From JACVRX01 sp046726315 (lineage in GTDB: Bacteria > Actinomycetota > Actinomycetes > Jiangellales > Jiangellaceae): a stretch of 64,000 nt of DNA. Below the pieces are notes generated by a model. That model had not been told where the DNA came from, made no database searches, and worked only from the letters and a program-made list of their open reading frames with translations. Location of the stretch: assembly GCA_046726315.1 (NCBI GenBank), contig JBKPAG010000024.1:124001-188000 (forward strand), written 5' to 3'. Below are positions 50,924 to 58,511 of this stretch, in pieces. Each line of letters opens with the position of its first letter. Position 1 is the first letter of the stretch. The position numbers were made by a program, and so were the translations under genes.

Positions 50924-51292
50924 GTGGGCCTTCTCGTCCGGTTCCTGGTCAGCGCGGTCGCGCTCTGGCTCGCGACTCTCGTCGTCGACGGCGTGGACGT
51001 CAACGCATCCACGACAACGGATCAAGTGCTGACGATCCTGGCCGTCGCGGCGGTGTTCGGTGTCGTCAACATGTTCGTGAAGCCGATCGTCATGCTGCTG
51101 TCGCTTCCCCTTTACATCATTACTCTCGGGCTGTTCACGTTCGTGGTAAATGCCCTCATGCTGCTGTTGACATCCTGGATAGCGGGAAAGCTGGGCGTCC
51201 CGTTCGAGGTCGACGGATTCTGGGACGCCGTGCTCGGTGCCCTGGTGATCTCGGTTGTGAGCTGGCTGTTGAACGTCCTATTGCCTGACTGA
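50924..51292 (+). CDS. phage-holin-family (YvlD-like) membrane protein
   Basis: This 122-residue protein has four hydrophobic helices and the family segment AAVFGVVNMFVKPIVMLLSL PLYIITLGLF, as in the Mycobacterium/Bacillus YvlD-type group misleadingly named phage holin 4_2. Its role is unknown, with possible links to cell-envelope stress. It starts at a GTG 27 bases after the EamA remnant. There are no phage genes around it. Confidence 0.8.
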   Translation: MGLLVRFLVSAVALWLATLVVDGVDVNASTTTDQVLTILAVAAVFGVVNMFVKPIVMLLSLPLYIITLGLFTFVVNALMLLLTSWIAGKLGVPFEVDGFWDAVLGALVISVVSWLLNVLLPD

Positions 51293-51604
51293 TCGTCCGA
51301 TAACGTGCGACCCGCCGGACCAGTGCTTTGACCATCCGTGCCCGTGTCATACCGTTGTGCCTACTTCTGGCCCGACGACGACGCCCGCAATGCCACGAGC
51401 GCAGCGGGTGTCGCGGGGGTTGTTGTGCCGTGGTTCAAGTAATTGGGAAGGATGAGCGAGACAATGGTCGGCAGATTCGGGAGCGTCGCCTCGGTCCTGA
51501 CCGAGCAGCCTCCCCCGGATAGTCCATGGACCACTTCGGCGGCGCGCACCGGCCCGCCAGCACCGGCTGCGAGACCAAACACCGGGCCAATGACCGGGGT
51601 TGAC
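51293..51604. other. 312-bp gap without a firm gene
   Basis: Open frames on both strands lack family features. The downstream 104-residue gene could extend to an ATG at 51452 in this gap, adding a Pro/Ala/Thr-rich leader of 51 residues; no better explanation of the stretch is seen. Confidence 0.4.
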
Positions 51605-51919
51605 ATGACGCAAGAGCGCTCGTGGTACGACGGCCTACTCGGCGGCCGTAAATACGAGGTCGTCTACGACGATGCAGACGGATACCCGTTATTGGCCTTC
51701 GCCGACGGCCTGTGGTACGACGTCGCGTCGTTCACGCCACACCCGGTCTCGCTGCGGCACGCGCTGCGTCGCGACCCAGCCTGGTCCGGAGCCGTCGTCC
51801 AGACGGTCTGTCTGTGGATGCGCAGCCATCCGAATCATGAGCGGTCCTTCGAGCTCGCGACCGAGCTGGCGCTGGCCGTGGGTGAGCTCGCGCGCCGCGC
51901 GGATCCCGAGGTGGTCTGA
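51605..51919 (+). CDS. small conserved-looking hypothetical protein
   Basis: This 104-residue soluble protein (TQERSWYDGLLGGRKYEVVY, DDADGYPLLAFADGLWYDVA, then an amphipathic C-terminal half) has no recognised domain, membrane segment or signal peptide. Codon use is like its neighbours. The ATG at 51605 is chosen because the residues before it are low-complexity; an earlier ATG at 51452 is possible. It ends 11 bases before the tyrosine phosphatase gene and is probably cotranscribed with it. Confidence 0.55.
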   Translation: MTQERSWYDGLLGGRKYEVVYDDADGYPLLAFADGLWYDVASFTPHPVSLRHALRRDPAWSGAVVQTVCLWMRSHPNHERSFELATELALAVGELARRADPEVV

Positions 51920-51930
51920 GCGTCGTCCAC

Positions 51931-52449
51931 ATGGGAATACGCGGCACGTTCCGTATCTGCCTGGTCTGCCTCGGCAACATCTGCCGCTCGCCGATGGCCG
52001 CCGCCGTGCTCCGGCAGCGATTGCACGACGCCGGGCTCTCCGAGGTCGTGACCGTCGAATCGGCTGGTACCGGCAGCTGGCATGTCGGCGGACCGGCCGA
52101 TCCGCGCACACTGCTCGTGCTGCGCAACCGTGGCCTGAATGCGGACGACCACCGAGCCCGCCAGTTCTCGCGGACCTCGTTCGCCGATTACGACCTCATC
52201 CTGGCACTTGACCGCGACAACCTGGCCGAGCTGCATCGGCTCGCGCCTGACACCGCAAGCCGCGACAAGATCCAGATGCTGCGCGCGTATGATCCGCTCG
52301 CGCTGGCGTCGGGCGATCTCGACGTCCACGATCCCTATTACGGCGGCGACGACGGGTTCGCCCGCGCTCTTGACGAGATCGAGCCCGCAATCGACGGACT
52401 CGTTCAGGCCTTGGCACGCGAACTCGACAGCGAGTCCCGTGAGGGTTGA
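51931..52449 (+). CDS. low-molecular-weight protein-tyrosine phosphatase
   Basis: This 172-residue enzyme has the catalytic P-loop C-x5-R-S at residues 13-20 (CLGNICRS) and the general-acid Asp in DVHDPYYGGDDG. It dephosphorylates tyrosine on proteins (PtpA type). The next gene, a fructosamine kinase-like protein, overlaps its end by 11 bases. The same phosphatase/kinase pairing is known in actinobacteria and other bacteria, where both have been linked to protein deglycation. Confidence 0.92.
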   Translation: MGIRGTFRICLVCLGNICRSPMAAAVLRQRLHDAGLSEVVTVESAGTGSWHVGGPADPRTLLVLRNRGLNADDHRARQFSRTSFADYDLILALDRDNLAELHRLAPDTASRDKIQMLRAYDPLALASGDLDVHDPYYGGDDGFARALDEIEPAIDGLVQALARELDSESREG

Positions 52450-53317
52450 CAACGCGACGATCGCGGACACGGTGGAAGGACTAGCCGCCGGCCGCGTGCG
52501 CAGCGTCGAACCGGTCGCCGGTGGTGACATCTGCGCGGCCCACCGACTTCGGCTGGCCGACGGGCGCATCGTCTTCGCCAAGTCACGGCCGGGTTCACCG
52601 CCGAGGTTCTTCGCCGTCGAGGCTGCGGGGTTGACTCGGCTGGCCATGGTCGAGGGCGGTGTCCCAGTGCCGTCCGTCATCGCCTACGACAGCAGCTGCC
52701 TGGTGCTCGAGTGGGTCGAGCCTGGGCTGCCCACGGCATCGGCCGCGGAGCAGCTCGGCCGATCGCTGGCGCGGACCCACCGCGCCGGCGCGGAGGTCTT
52801 CGGCTCGGCCGAGGGCGACGGCTGGATCGGCGACCTGATTCTTCCGGGCGGGCCGTGGGACACGTGGGTCGACCTATGGGTGGACGGGCGGGTCCGGCCC
52901 TTTCTGCAGGCGGCCGCCGACCGGCACGCGCTCCGACCCGACGATGCACGAGACATCGAGCGAGTGGTGACCGTCCTGCCCGAGCTGGCCGGCCCCGTCG
53001 AGGCGCCCGCGCTCATCCACGGCGACTTGTGGGCCGGGAACGTTCTCTGGGACGCCGACGGGTTGGCCCACCTGGTGGACCCGGCTGTACACGGCGGCCA
53101 CCGAGAGACCGACCTCGCCATGCTGGCGTTGTTCGGACTGCCATACCTTGATCGAGTGCTGGCTGCGTACCAGAAGGAATGGCCGCTCACGATTGGTTGG
53201 CAGGCGAGGATTGCCCTGCACCAATTGCACCCCGTGCTCGTCCACGCTGTACTGTTCGGCGGCTCCTACGGAGCACAGGCCGGCCAGCTCGCTCGGACGG
53301 TCCTGAGTTCGCGGTGA
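52439..53317 (+). CDS. fructosamine kinase-family protein
   Basis: This 292-residue protein has the aminoglycoside-phosphotransferase-like fold of fructosamine kinases: FAKSRPGSPPRFFAVEAAGL, VLEWVEPGLPT, the catalytic loop ALIHGDLWAGNVLWD and the metal-binding LVDPAVHGGHRETDLAML. It phosphorylates sugar adducts on protein amines, starting their removal. The GTG at 52439 lies within the end of the phosphatase gene, so the two are coupled. Confidence 0.88.
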   Translation: MRVDNATIADTVEGLAAGRVRSVEPVAGGDICAAHRLRLADGRIVFAKSRPGSPPRFFAVEAAGLTRLAMVEGGVPVPSVIAYDSSCLVLEWVEPGLPTASAAEQLGRSLARTHRAGAEVFGSAEGDGWIGDLILPGGPWDTWVDLWVDGRVRPFLQAAADRHALRPDDARDIERVVTVLPELAGPVEAPALIHGDLWAGNVLWDADGLAHLVDPAVHGGHRETDLAMLALFGLPYLDRVLAAYQKEWPLTIGWQARIALHQLHPVLVHAVLFGGSYGAQAGQLARTVLSSR

Positions 53318-53340
53318 ATGCTGGTTGCGGTGGCGGGAGT

Positions 53341-53979
53341 CTATATGCGGACCACGCCCGAGGGTGTTCGGAAGTATGCTGCCAGCACGCCAGGGGACCC
53401 CGATGGAGCCACCCAGTCGACCTCGACGTCATCGAGTGGATGATCCTCGGGCTCGCCGAGCCACTCCGCCACCCGGTGAGGATCGCCGGCGATCTCCAAT
53501 CGGATCAGGTCCACACCGTCACCCGCACCTGCCGCAGGGTGCTGACTCGGGTCGGACTCCCAGCACACGAAGAACGGCAGTTGCGGATCGTTGATCAAAC
53601 CCTTGACGCCGATCTGCTTCCACAGCAACTCGAAGCCGTCGGGACGTTTGCGATTCCCCGGCACGGCAGGTCGGCCCAGCCGGGTTTCGATCTCGGTGAG
53701 GTCGTCGACAGCGACGACCCAGCCCAGCCACCCGCCGCCGAGACTGGAGCGAGCCTTGACGGCTTGGCCGAACGGAACCTTGTCCGCGACCGGATGGTCG
53801 AGCACGGCGACTACCTCCAGGTAGTGGCCGCTGGCCAGCGGAAGGACGTGGTTGCGCGTGCCGAAACGAGGGTGCACTCCACCGTCGACGAGCTCCGCCC
53901 CCAGTGCGCGCGCAAGCCGACGGCTCGTCGCATCGAGCCCTTCCGGGCCTGCGGCATACGAGACGTGGTCCAGCCGCAT
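53341..53979 (-). CDS. glyoxalase-like (VOC) domain protein
   Basis: This 212-residue protein starts MRLDHVSYAAGPEGLDATSR and has the strands FGTRNHVLPLASGHYLEVVA and LGWVVAVDDLTEIETRLGRP, the layout of the glyoxalase-like_3 family. Members bind a metal and act in diverse reactions; no function can be assigned. I chose the ATG at 53979, since the longer frame passes through an 88-bp palindrome. It converges with the fructosamine kinase gene. Confidence 0.78.
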   Translation of the reverse strand: MRLDHVSYAAGPEGLDATSRRLARALGAELVDGGVHPRFGTRNHVLPLASGHYLEVVAVLDHPVADKVPFGQAVKARSSLGGGWLGWVVAVDDLTEIETRLGRPAVPGNRKRPDGFELLWKQIGVKGLINDPQLPFFVCWESDPSQHPAAGAGDGVDLIRLEIAGDPHRVAEWLGEPEDHPLDDVEVDWVAPSGSPGVLAAYFRTPSGVVRI

Positions 53980-54052
53980 GCCCGCATCCTGGCAGCAGCG
54001 GCGAATGGGACAGCCCGCAGGGTCGCCATGGACGGCCGTGCGCAGCAGCTCA

Positions 54053-54140
54053 AAATGACCACGGGGTCCATGTCTGTACATACTCCGCAAGGCTTGCAAG
54101 CCTGGCGGTGTACGTACTGGGGTGGACCCCGTGGTCATTT
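54053..54140. repeat. 88-bp near-perfect palindrome between divergent genes
   Basis: The outer 18-base arms (AAATGACCACGGGGTCCA at 54053-54070 and its exact complement at 54123-54140) are perfect, the centre AGGCTTGCAAGCCT is a perfect 14-bp palindrome, and most positions between also pair. The outer end AATGACCACG recurs at both ends of the element at 61118-61157. It sits between the VOC gene and the GMC oxidoreductase gene. Confidence 0.85.
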
Positions 54141-54175
54141 CAAAAGGGGATGAGGCTCGCAGCGAGGTGGCGCCC

Positions 54176-55930
54176 ATGACCGCTGATTCGGTAGACGTCG
54201 ACGTCGCGGTCGTGGGTTCCGGCTTCGGCGGCAGTGTCGCGGCCCTGCGGTTGTCCGAGAAGGGCTACCGGGTCGCGGTGCTGGAAGCAGGCCGGCGGTT
54301 CCGTCCGGACGAGTTTCCGACCAGCAGCTGGGACGTCCGCAACTTTCTCTGGGCGCCGGTCCTCGGATGCACCGGTATCCAGCGGATCTCCTTGCTGCGC
54401 GACGTCGTCGTGTTATCTGGCGCAGGTGTCGGGGGCGGCTCGCTCGTCTATGCCAACACCCTCTACCGGCCGCACGACGAGTTCTACCGTGATCCGCAAT
54501 GGCGGCACATCACCGACTGGCAGGCTGAGCTCGCCCCCTCCTACGACCAGGCCGAACGGATGCTGGGCGTGACGGTCGACCGTCGGCCGAGCCCGTCGGA
54601 CGCCGTCATGGAGGCGGTCGCGGCGCGGATGGGCGTGCCGGAGACATTCCGGTATGCACCCATCGGCGTCTATCTCGGCCGTCCCGGCGAGGACGTCGAC
54701 GATCCCTACTTCGGCGGCCGTGGCCCCCGACGCACGGGCTGCCTGCGCTGCGGGGAGTGCATGACCGGCTGCCGGCACGGCGCCAAGAACACGCTCGAGA
54801 CCAACTACCTCTATCTGGCCGAGCGAGCCGGCGCCCGAATCCTGGCCCGCGCGACCGTCGTCGCCGTCCGCCCGCGGGAGAGTGGCGGATACCAGGTCGA
54901 CGTTCGCCGGACACCGAACAGTCCTGCGTCTGTGATCAACGACTGGCTGCGGCCGCCCCGCTCACGGCGGACGATCACGGCCCAACACGTGGTGTTCGCG
55001 GCAGGAACGCTGGGCACCCAGTCGCTACTCCACCGGCTCCGCGACGACGGCATCTTGGCCGATGTGTCCGCTCGGCTCGGCGAGTTGACCCGGACCAACT
55101 CCGAGGCCCTCCTCGGAGCCACTGCTCGCAACGGTGGAATCGACTACTCCAGCGGACAGGCAATCACTTCGTCGATACGACCGGATGACACGTCCCACAT
55201 CGAGCCTGTGCGTTATGGCAAGGGAAGCAATGCCATGGGTCTGTTGGGCACCCTGCTGGTCGACGGTGGTGGCCGGGTTCCCCGGCCGGCCCGCTTCCTC
55301 GGCATCGCTGCGCGGCACCCGGTCATGTTCCTGCGCTCGTTCTCGGTGCGCCGCTGGTCGGAGCGGACTGTGATCTTGCTGGTCATGCAGTCGCTGGACA
55401 ACTCGTTGACGGTCTTCCGGAAGAAGGGGCTGCTGCGCGACCGGCTCACCAGCCGGCAAGGGCACGGCGCCCCCAACCCGACCTGGATCCCGGCCGGCCA
55501 CACCGCAGCCCGCATCGCCGCCGAGGAGATCGGCGGATTCCCCGGGGGCACCGTCGGCGATGTCTTCAACGTGCCGATGACGGCACACATCCTGGGCGGC
55601 TGTGTGATCGGTGACTCCGCGGACACCGGCGTCGTCGACGCCTACCACCGGCTCTTCGGGCATCCTGGGCTGCACGTCGTCGACGGCTCGACGGTCTCGG
55701 CAAACCTGGGCGTGAATCCGTCGCTGACGATCACCGCACAGGCGGAGCGGGCGATGGCGATGTGGCCGAACAAGGGAGAGCCTGACCCGCGCCCGCCGCT
55801 GGGTGCCGACTACCAGCGACTGCACCCCGTTCCACCGCGCAGCCCGGTGGTCCCCGCTGACGCTGCAGGTGCTCTCCGGTTGGTTGCCGGGCCTCACGAC
55901 CCGAACAGACCGGTCTCGATGTCGACGTAG
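54176..55930 (+). CDS. GMC-family oxidoreductase, cholesterol-oxidase-like
   Basis: This 584-residue FAD-dependent oxidoreductase has the dinucleotide fold VAVVGSGFGGSVAALRLSEK, the GMC motif LSGAGVGGGSLVYANTLY, a cysteine-containing segment GCLRCGECMTGCRHGAKNTL and the C-terminal active-site region HVVDGSTVSANLGVNPSLTI. It is most like the actinobacterial ChoD-type group, whose true substrates are often unclear. The ATG at 54176 follows GAGGTG. Its 3' end overlaps the convergent lipoprotein gene by 37 bases. Confidence 0.85.
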   Translation: MTADSVDVDVAVVGSGFGGSVAALRLSEKGYRVAVLEAGRRFRPDEFPTSSWDVRNFLWAPVLGCTGIQRISLLRDVVVLSGAGVGGGSLVYANTLYRPHDEFYRDPQWRHITDWQAELAPSYDQAERMLGVTVDRRPSPSDAVMEAVAARMGVPETFRYAPIGVYLGRPGEDVDDPYFGGRGPRRTGCLRCGECMTGCRHGAKNTLETNYLYLAERAGARILARATVVAVRPRESGGYQVDVRRTPNSPASVINDWLRPPRSRRTITAQHVVFAAGTLGTQSLLHRLRDDGILADVSARLGELTRTNSEALLGATARNGGIDYSSGQAITSSIRPDDTSHIEPVRYGKGSNAMGLLGTLLVDGGGRVPRPARFLGIAARHPVMFLRSFSVRRWSERTVILLVMQSLDNSLTVFRKKGLLRDRLTSRQGHGAPNPTWIPAGHTAARIAAEEIGGFPGGTVGDVFNVPMTAHILGGCVIGDSADTGVVDAYHRLFGHPGLHVVDGSTVSANLGVNPSLTITAQAERAMAMWPNKGEPDPRPPLGADYQRLHPVPPRSPVVPADAAGALRLVAGPHDPNRPVSMST

Positions 55931-56637
55931 ACCACGTGGTAGGTGCCGCTCGAACCGTCCGGCTTCTCGAGCTCGCCCGCGCGGACCATCAGGACCTGGT
56001 CGCTGTCGGGCGCCACCTGGATGCCCAGGCCGTACGTCACGTGGCCCTCGAAGTCGCCCGCGCTGCCGTAGCTCTTCAGGTTCGTGAACCCGATGCTCTC
56101 GGCGGGTGCCGTCTGGAGCGTCGGCTCCCCGGCGTCGTCGTGTGCGGTGGCACCGACGAACCCCACGCGCAGGAACGCATTGCCCTGCAACGAGATCGGC
56201 TCGCCCGTGGCCTCACCCTCGACGGAGCGCACGTACTGCAGGTTGTACTCGGGGAAGCCCTCGCGGAAATAGAACGAGATCCGCTGGTACGGCCGGCTGT
56301 CCTGCGGGTGGTCGCCGACGTAGATGGCGACGAGGTACGGCAACGGCGTCGTCGCCGGGTGGGCGATGGTCACCCGATCCTCCCATGGAACGGCCCAGTC
56401 GTAGGTCACGCGGTGCTCGGTTGATGTGACAGCCGGCTCGTCGGCCGGCGGCTCCGCGGCAGGAGACTCCGCGGTCGCTGGGCTGTCACCAGTCGCCGGC
56501 GCCTGGGTAGTCGGCATGGCTGCGGTGCCGTCCGGCTCGCCGCCGGCACCCTCCGGCGCGTCGGCCTGCCCGCAGCCTCCGACGGCCAGCATCACCGCGA
56601 GGGAAATGAAAGCGGGGACTAGCCGTCGGTTGCTCAT
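55894..56637 (-). CDS. lipoprotein with AMIN-like domain
   Basis: This 247-residue protein has a lipoprotein signal peptide (AFISLAVMLAVGGC, lipobox VGGC), a Pro/Ala/Thr linker and a C-terminal beta domain (VTYDWAVPWEDRVTIAHPAT, ISFYFREGFPEYNLQYV, FLRVGFVGATAHDDAG) resembling the AMIN-like domain of actinobacterial secreted proteins. It is held on the outer face of the membrane; function unknown. The ATG at 56637 has AGGAG upstream. Its 3' end runs into the convergent GMC gene. Confidence 0.75.
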   Translation of the reverse strand: MSNRRLVPAFISLAVMLAVGGCGQADAPEGAGGEPDGTAAMPTTQAPATGDSPATAESPAAEPPADEPAVTSTEHRVTYDWAVPWEDRVTIAHPATTPLPYLVAIYVGDHPQDSRPYQRISFYFREGFPEYNLQYVRSVEGEATGEPISLQGNAFLRVGFVGATAHDDAGEPTLQTAPAESIGFTNLKSYGSAGDFEGHVTYGLGIQVAPDSDQVLMVRAGELEKPDGSSGTYHVVYVDIETGLFGS

Positions 56638-56768
56638 CACGGTGCTCCTGGCTCTGGCGTCGGTCGACGCGACGCAATCAGGACGCGGCCCCGCCTCATC
56701 CGGTTTACCCAGACATCGAAACTGCGCTCCATGGATATCGCGACGCAGTGGGTGGAGCACCGGAATAA

Positions 56769-56780
56769 TTGACACGTCAA
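56769..56780. promoter_or_regulatory. short palindrome upstream of the pirin gene
   Basis: TTGACACGTCAA is a 12-bp palindrome 37 bases upstream of the pirin start; TTGACA could also act as a -35 box. No regulator is assigned. Confidence 0.3.
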
Positions 56781-56816
56781 CGGGGCTGAGCAGGTGACCC
56801 GAGCCGAGGAGCCCCG

Positions 56817-57803
56817 ATGCCCGCTGTCACGGCTGACACGCTCACGCTGCCGCGACTGGCTGCCCTACCGGTGACGACCGATTGGCGCGGCGTCGGCAAG
56901 GTCGTCACCGCGCACCGTCAGCTCGAGGGCGAAGGCTTCGTGGTGCGTCGACCGTTCCCAGGCATGGACCTCAGCCTTGCCGACCCATTCCTGCTCCTCG
57001 ACCACATGGGAGCCGTCGAATACGGACCGGGTGAAGCCAAAGGCGCACCGTGGCATCCGCACCGCGGATTCGAGACGGTGACGTACATGCTCGACGGGGC
57101 CTTCGAGCACAAGGACTCCACCGGTGGAGGCGGCCTGCTCACCGACGGCACCACCCAGTGGATGACGGCGGGCGCGGGCATCTTGCACAGCGAGCTGCCG
57201 CCGCAGGACTTCATCGCCAAGGGTGGGCTGTTCCATGGCGTGCAGCTTTGGGTCAACCTGCCGCGATCGTTGAAGTGGACTCCGCCGCGCTATCAGGACA
57301 TCGACGCTGCCGACGTCCGGCTGATCTCCAGCGCCGACGGCGGCGCGCTAATCCGGCTGATTGCCGGCTCCCTGGGCGGGCACGACGGCCCGGGCGTCAC
57401 GTTCACCCCGATCACCTACCTGCATGCCACCTTCGCACCCGGCGCCAAGTTGGATCTCCCGTGGCCGGTCGATTTCAACGCGCTTGCCTACGTCTTGTCT
57501 GGCCGCGGCCACGTCGGGCCACTGGGGCAGCCGCTGGACGAAGGCCAGCTCGCGGTGTTCGGAGCCGGAGACGCCCTGACGATGCGGGCGGCCGACGGGC
57601 AGCCTGCGTCGGCGTCCGGCTGGGATGTTCTCGTGCTCGGTGGGCTGCCGATCCGCGAACCGGTGGCCCGCTACGGTCCGTTCGTCATGAACACCAGGGC
57701 GGAGATCATCGAGGCGGTCGAGGACTTCCAGGCGGGCCGGCTCGGCCAGACCGAGGTTCCGCACCATACTGCCGCCGACCTCGATCCCGAATCCACGCGG
57801 TGA
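56817..57803 (+). CDS. pirin-family protein
   Basis: This 328-residue bicupin has the pirin signature HPHRGFETVTYMLDGAFEHK with the metal-binding histidines, and LPPQDFIAKGGLFHGVQLWV. Pirins bind iron; some act as quercetin 2,3-dioxygenases and others as redox sensors. The ATG at 56817 follows GAGGAG. It is followed by the convergent kdpE gene. Confidence 0.9.
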   Translation: MPAVTADTLTLPRLAALPVTTDWRGVGKVVTAHRQLEGEGFVVRRPFPGMDLSLADPFLLLDHMGAVEYGPGEAKGAPWHPHRGFETVTYMLDGAFEHKDSTGGGGLLTDGTTQWMTAGAGILHSELPPQDFIAKGGLFHGVQLWVNLPRSLKWTPPRYQDIDAADVRLISSADGGALIRLIAGSLGGHDGPGVTFTPITYLHATFAPGAKLDLPWPVDFNALAYVLSGRGHVGPLGQPLDEGQLAVFGAGDALTMRAADGQPASASGWDVLVLGGLPIREPVARYGPFVMNTRAEIIEAVEDFQAGRLGQTEVPHHTAADLDPESTR

Positions 57804-57836
57804 CCCTCGATCTCATTGGCACGGCCGGGCAGCGAG

Positions 57837-58511
57837 TCACACTTCGAACCGGTAGCCCATGCCCGGTTCGGTGATGATGTGCCGGGGGCGCGACGGATCA
57901 TGCTCGAGCTTGCGCCTCAGCTGGGCGGTGTAGACCCGCAGATAGTTGGTTTCGGAGTTGTAAGCAGGCCCCCATACCTCGTGCAGCAACTGTTGTCGGC
58001 CGACCAGTTTGCCGCGAGCCCGGACCAGCACTTCGAGAAGCTGCCATTCGGTCGGCGTGAGCCTTACATCGACCCCAGACCGGGTGACCTTTTTGCGAGC
58101 GAGGTCGACGGAGAGCTCGCCGGCGGAAACCACGGCCTCCTCTTCGGCTGGCGCGATCCGGCGTAGCGCCGCCCGCAAACGAGCGAGCAACTCGTCCATC
58201 CCGAATGGCTTGGTCATGTAGTCGTCTGCGCCGGCGTCGAGTGCCTCGACCTTGTCGTCGGAAACCTGCCGCGCCGAGAGCACGATGATCGGGACCCGGG
58301 TCCATCCGCGGAGACCGCGTATCACCTCGACGCCGTCGATGTCCGGTAGGCCCAGATCGAGCACGACGACGTCGGGGTGCTTGTCGCTGGCGGCCTCCAG
58401 GGCACTCCTGCCGTCGGGTGCAGTCACGACCTCCCAGCCACGGGCTCGCAGGTTGATCGAGAGCGCCCGCACCAACGTCGGCTCATCGTCGACCACGAGC
58501 ACACGGCTCAT
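57837..58511 (-). CDS. kdpE: response regulator KdpE
   Basis: This 224-residue OmpR-type response regulator has the phosphoacceptor Asp52 (VVVLDLGLPDIDG), the acidic pair at residues 8-9, Lys in the TKPFGMDEL loop and a C-terminal winged helix (TPTEWQLLEVLVRARGKLVG). It overlaps the kdpD stop (ATGA). Paired with KdpD it normally turns on the KdpFABC potassium pump under low K+ or osmotic stress. Here the pump genes beside it are relics, so its target may be elsewhere. Confidence 0.92.
   Translation of the reverse strand: MSRVLVVDDEPTLVRALSINLRARGWEVVTAPDGRSALEAASDKHPDVVVLDLGLPDIDGVEVIRGLRGWTRVPIIVLSARQVSDDKVEALDAGADDYMTKPFGMDELLARLRAALRRIAPAEEEAVVSAGELSVDLARKKVTRSGVDVRLTPTEWQLLEVLVRARGKLVGRQQLLHEVWGPAYNSETNYLRVYTAQLRRKLEHDPSRPRHIITEPGMGYRFEV

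Noticed and set aside
50924..51292. Prophage remnant suggested by the holin-family hit
   Set aside because: The family is a general membrane-protein group, and no phage genes or attachment repeats surround it.
51347..51613. Reverse-strand frame in the gap before the 104-residue gene
   Set aside because: No ribosome site, no recognisable features, and it ends within the neighbouring gene start.
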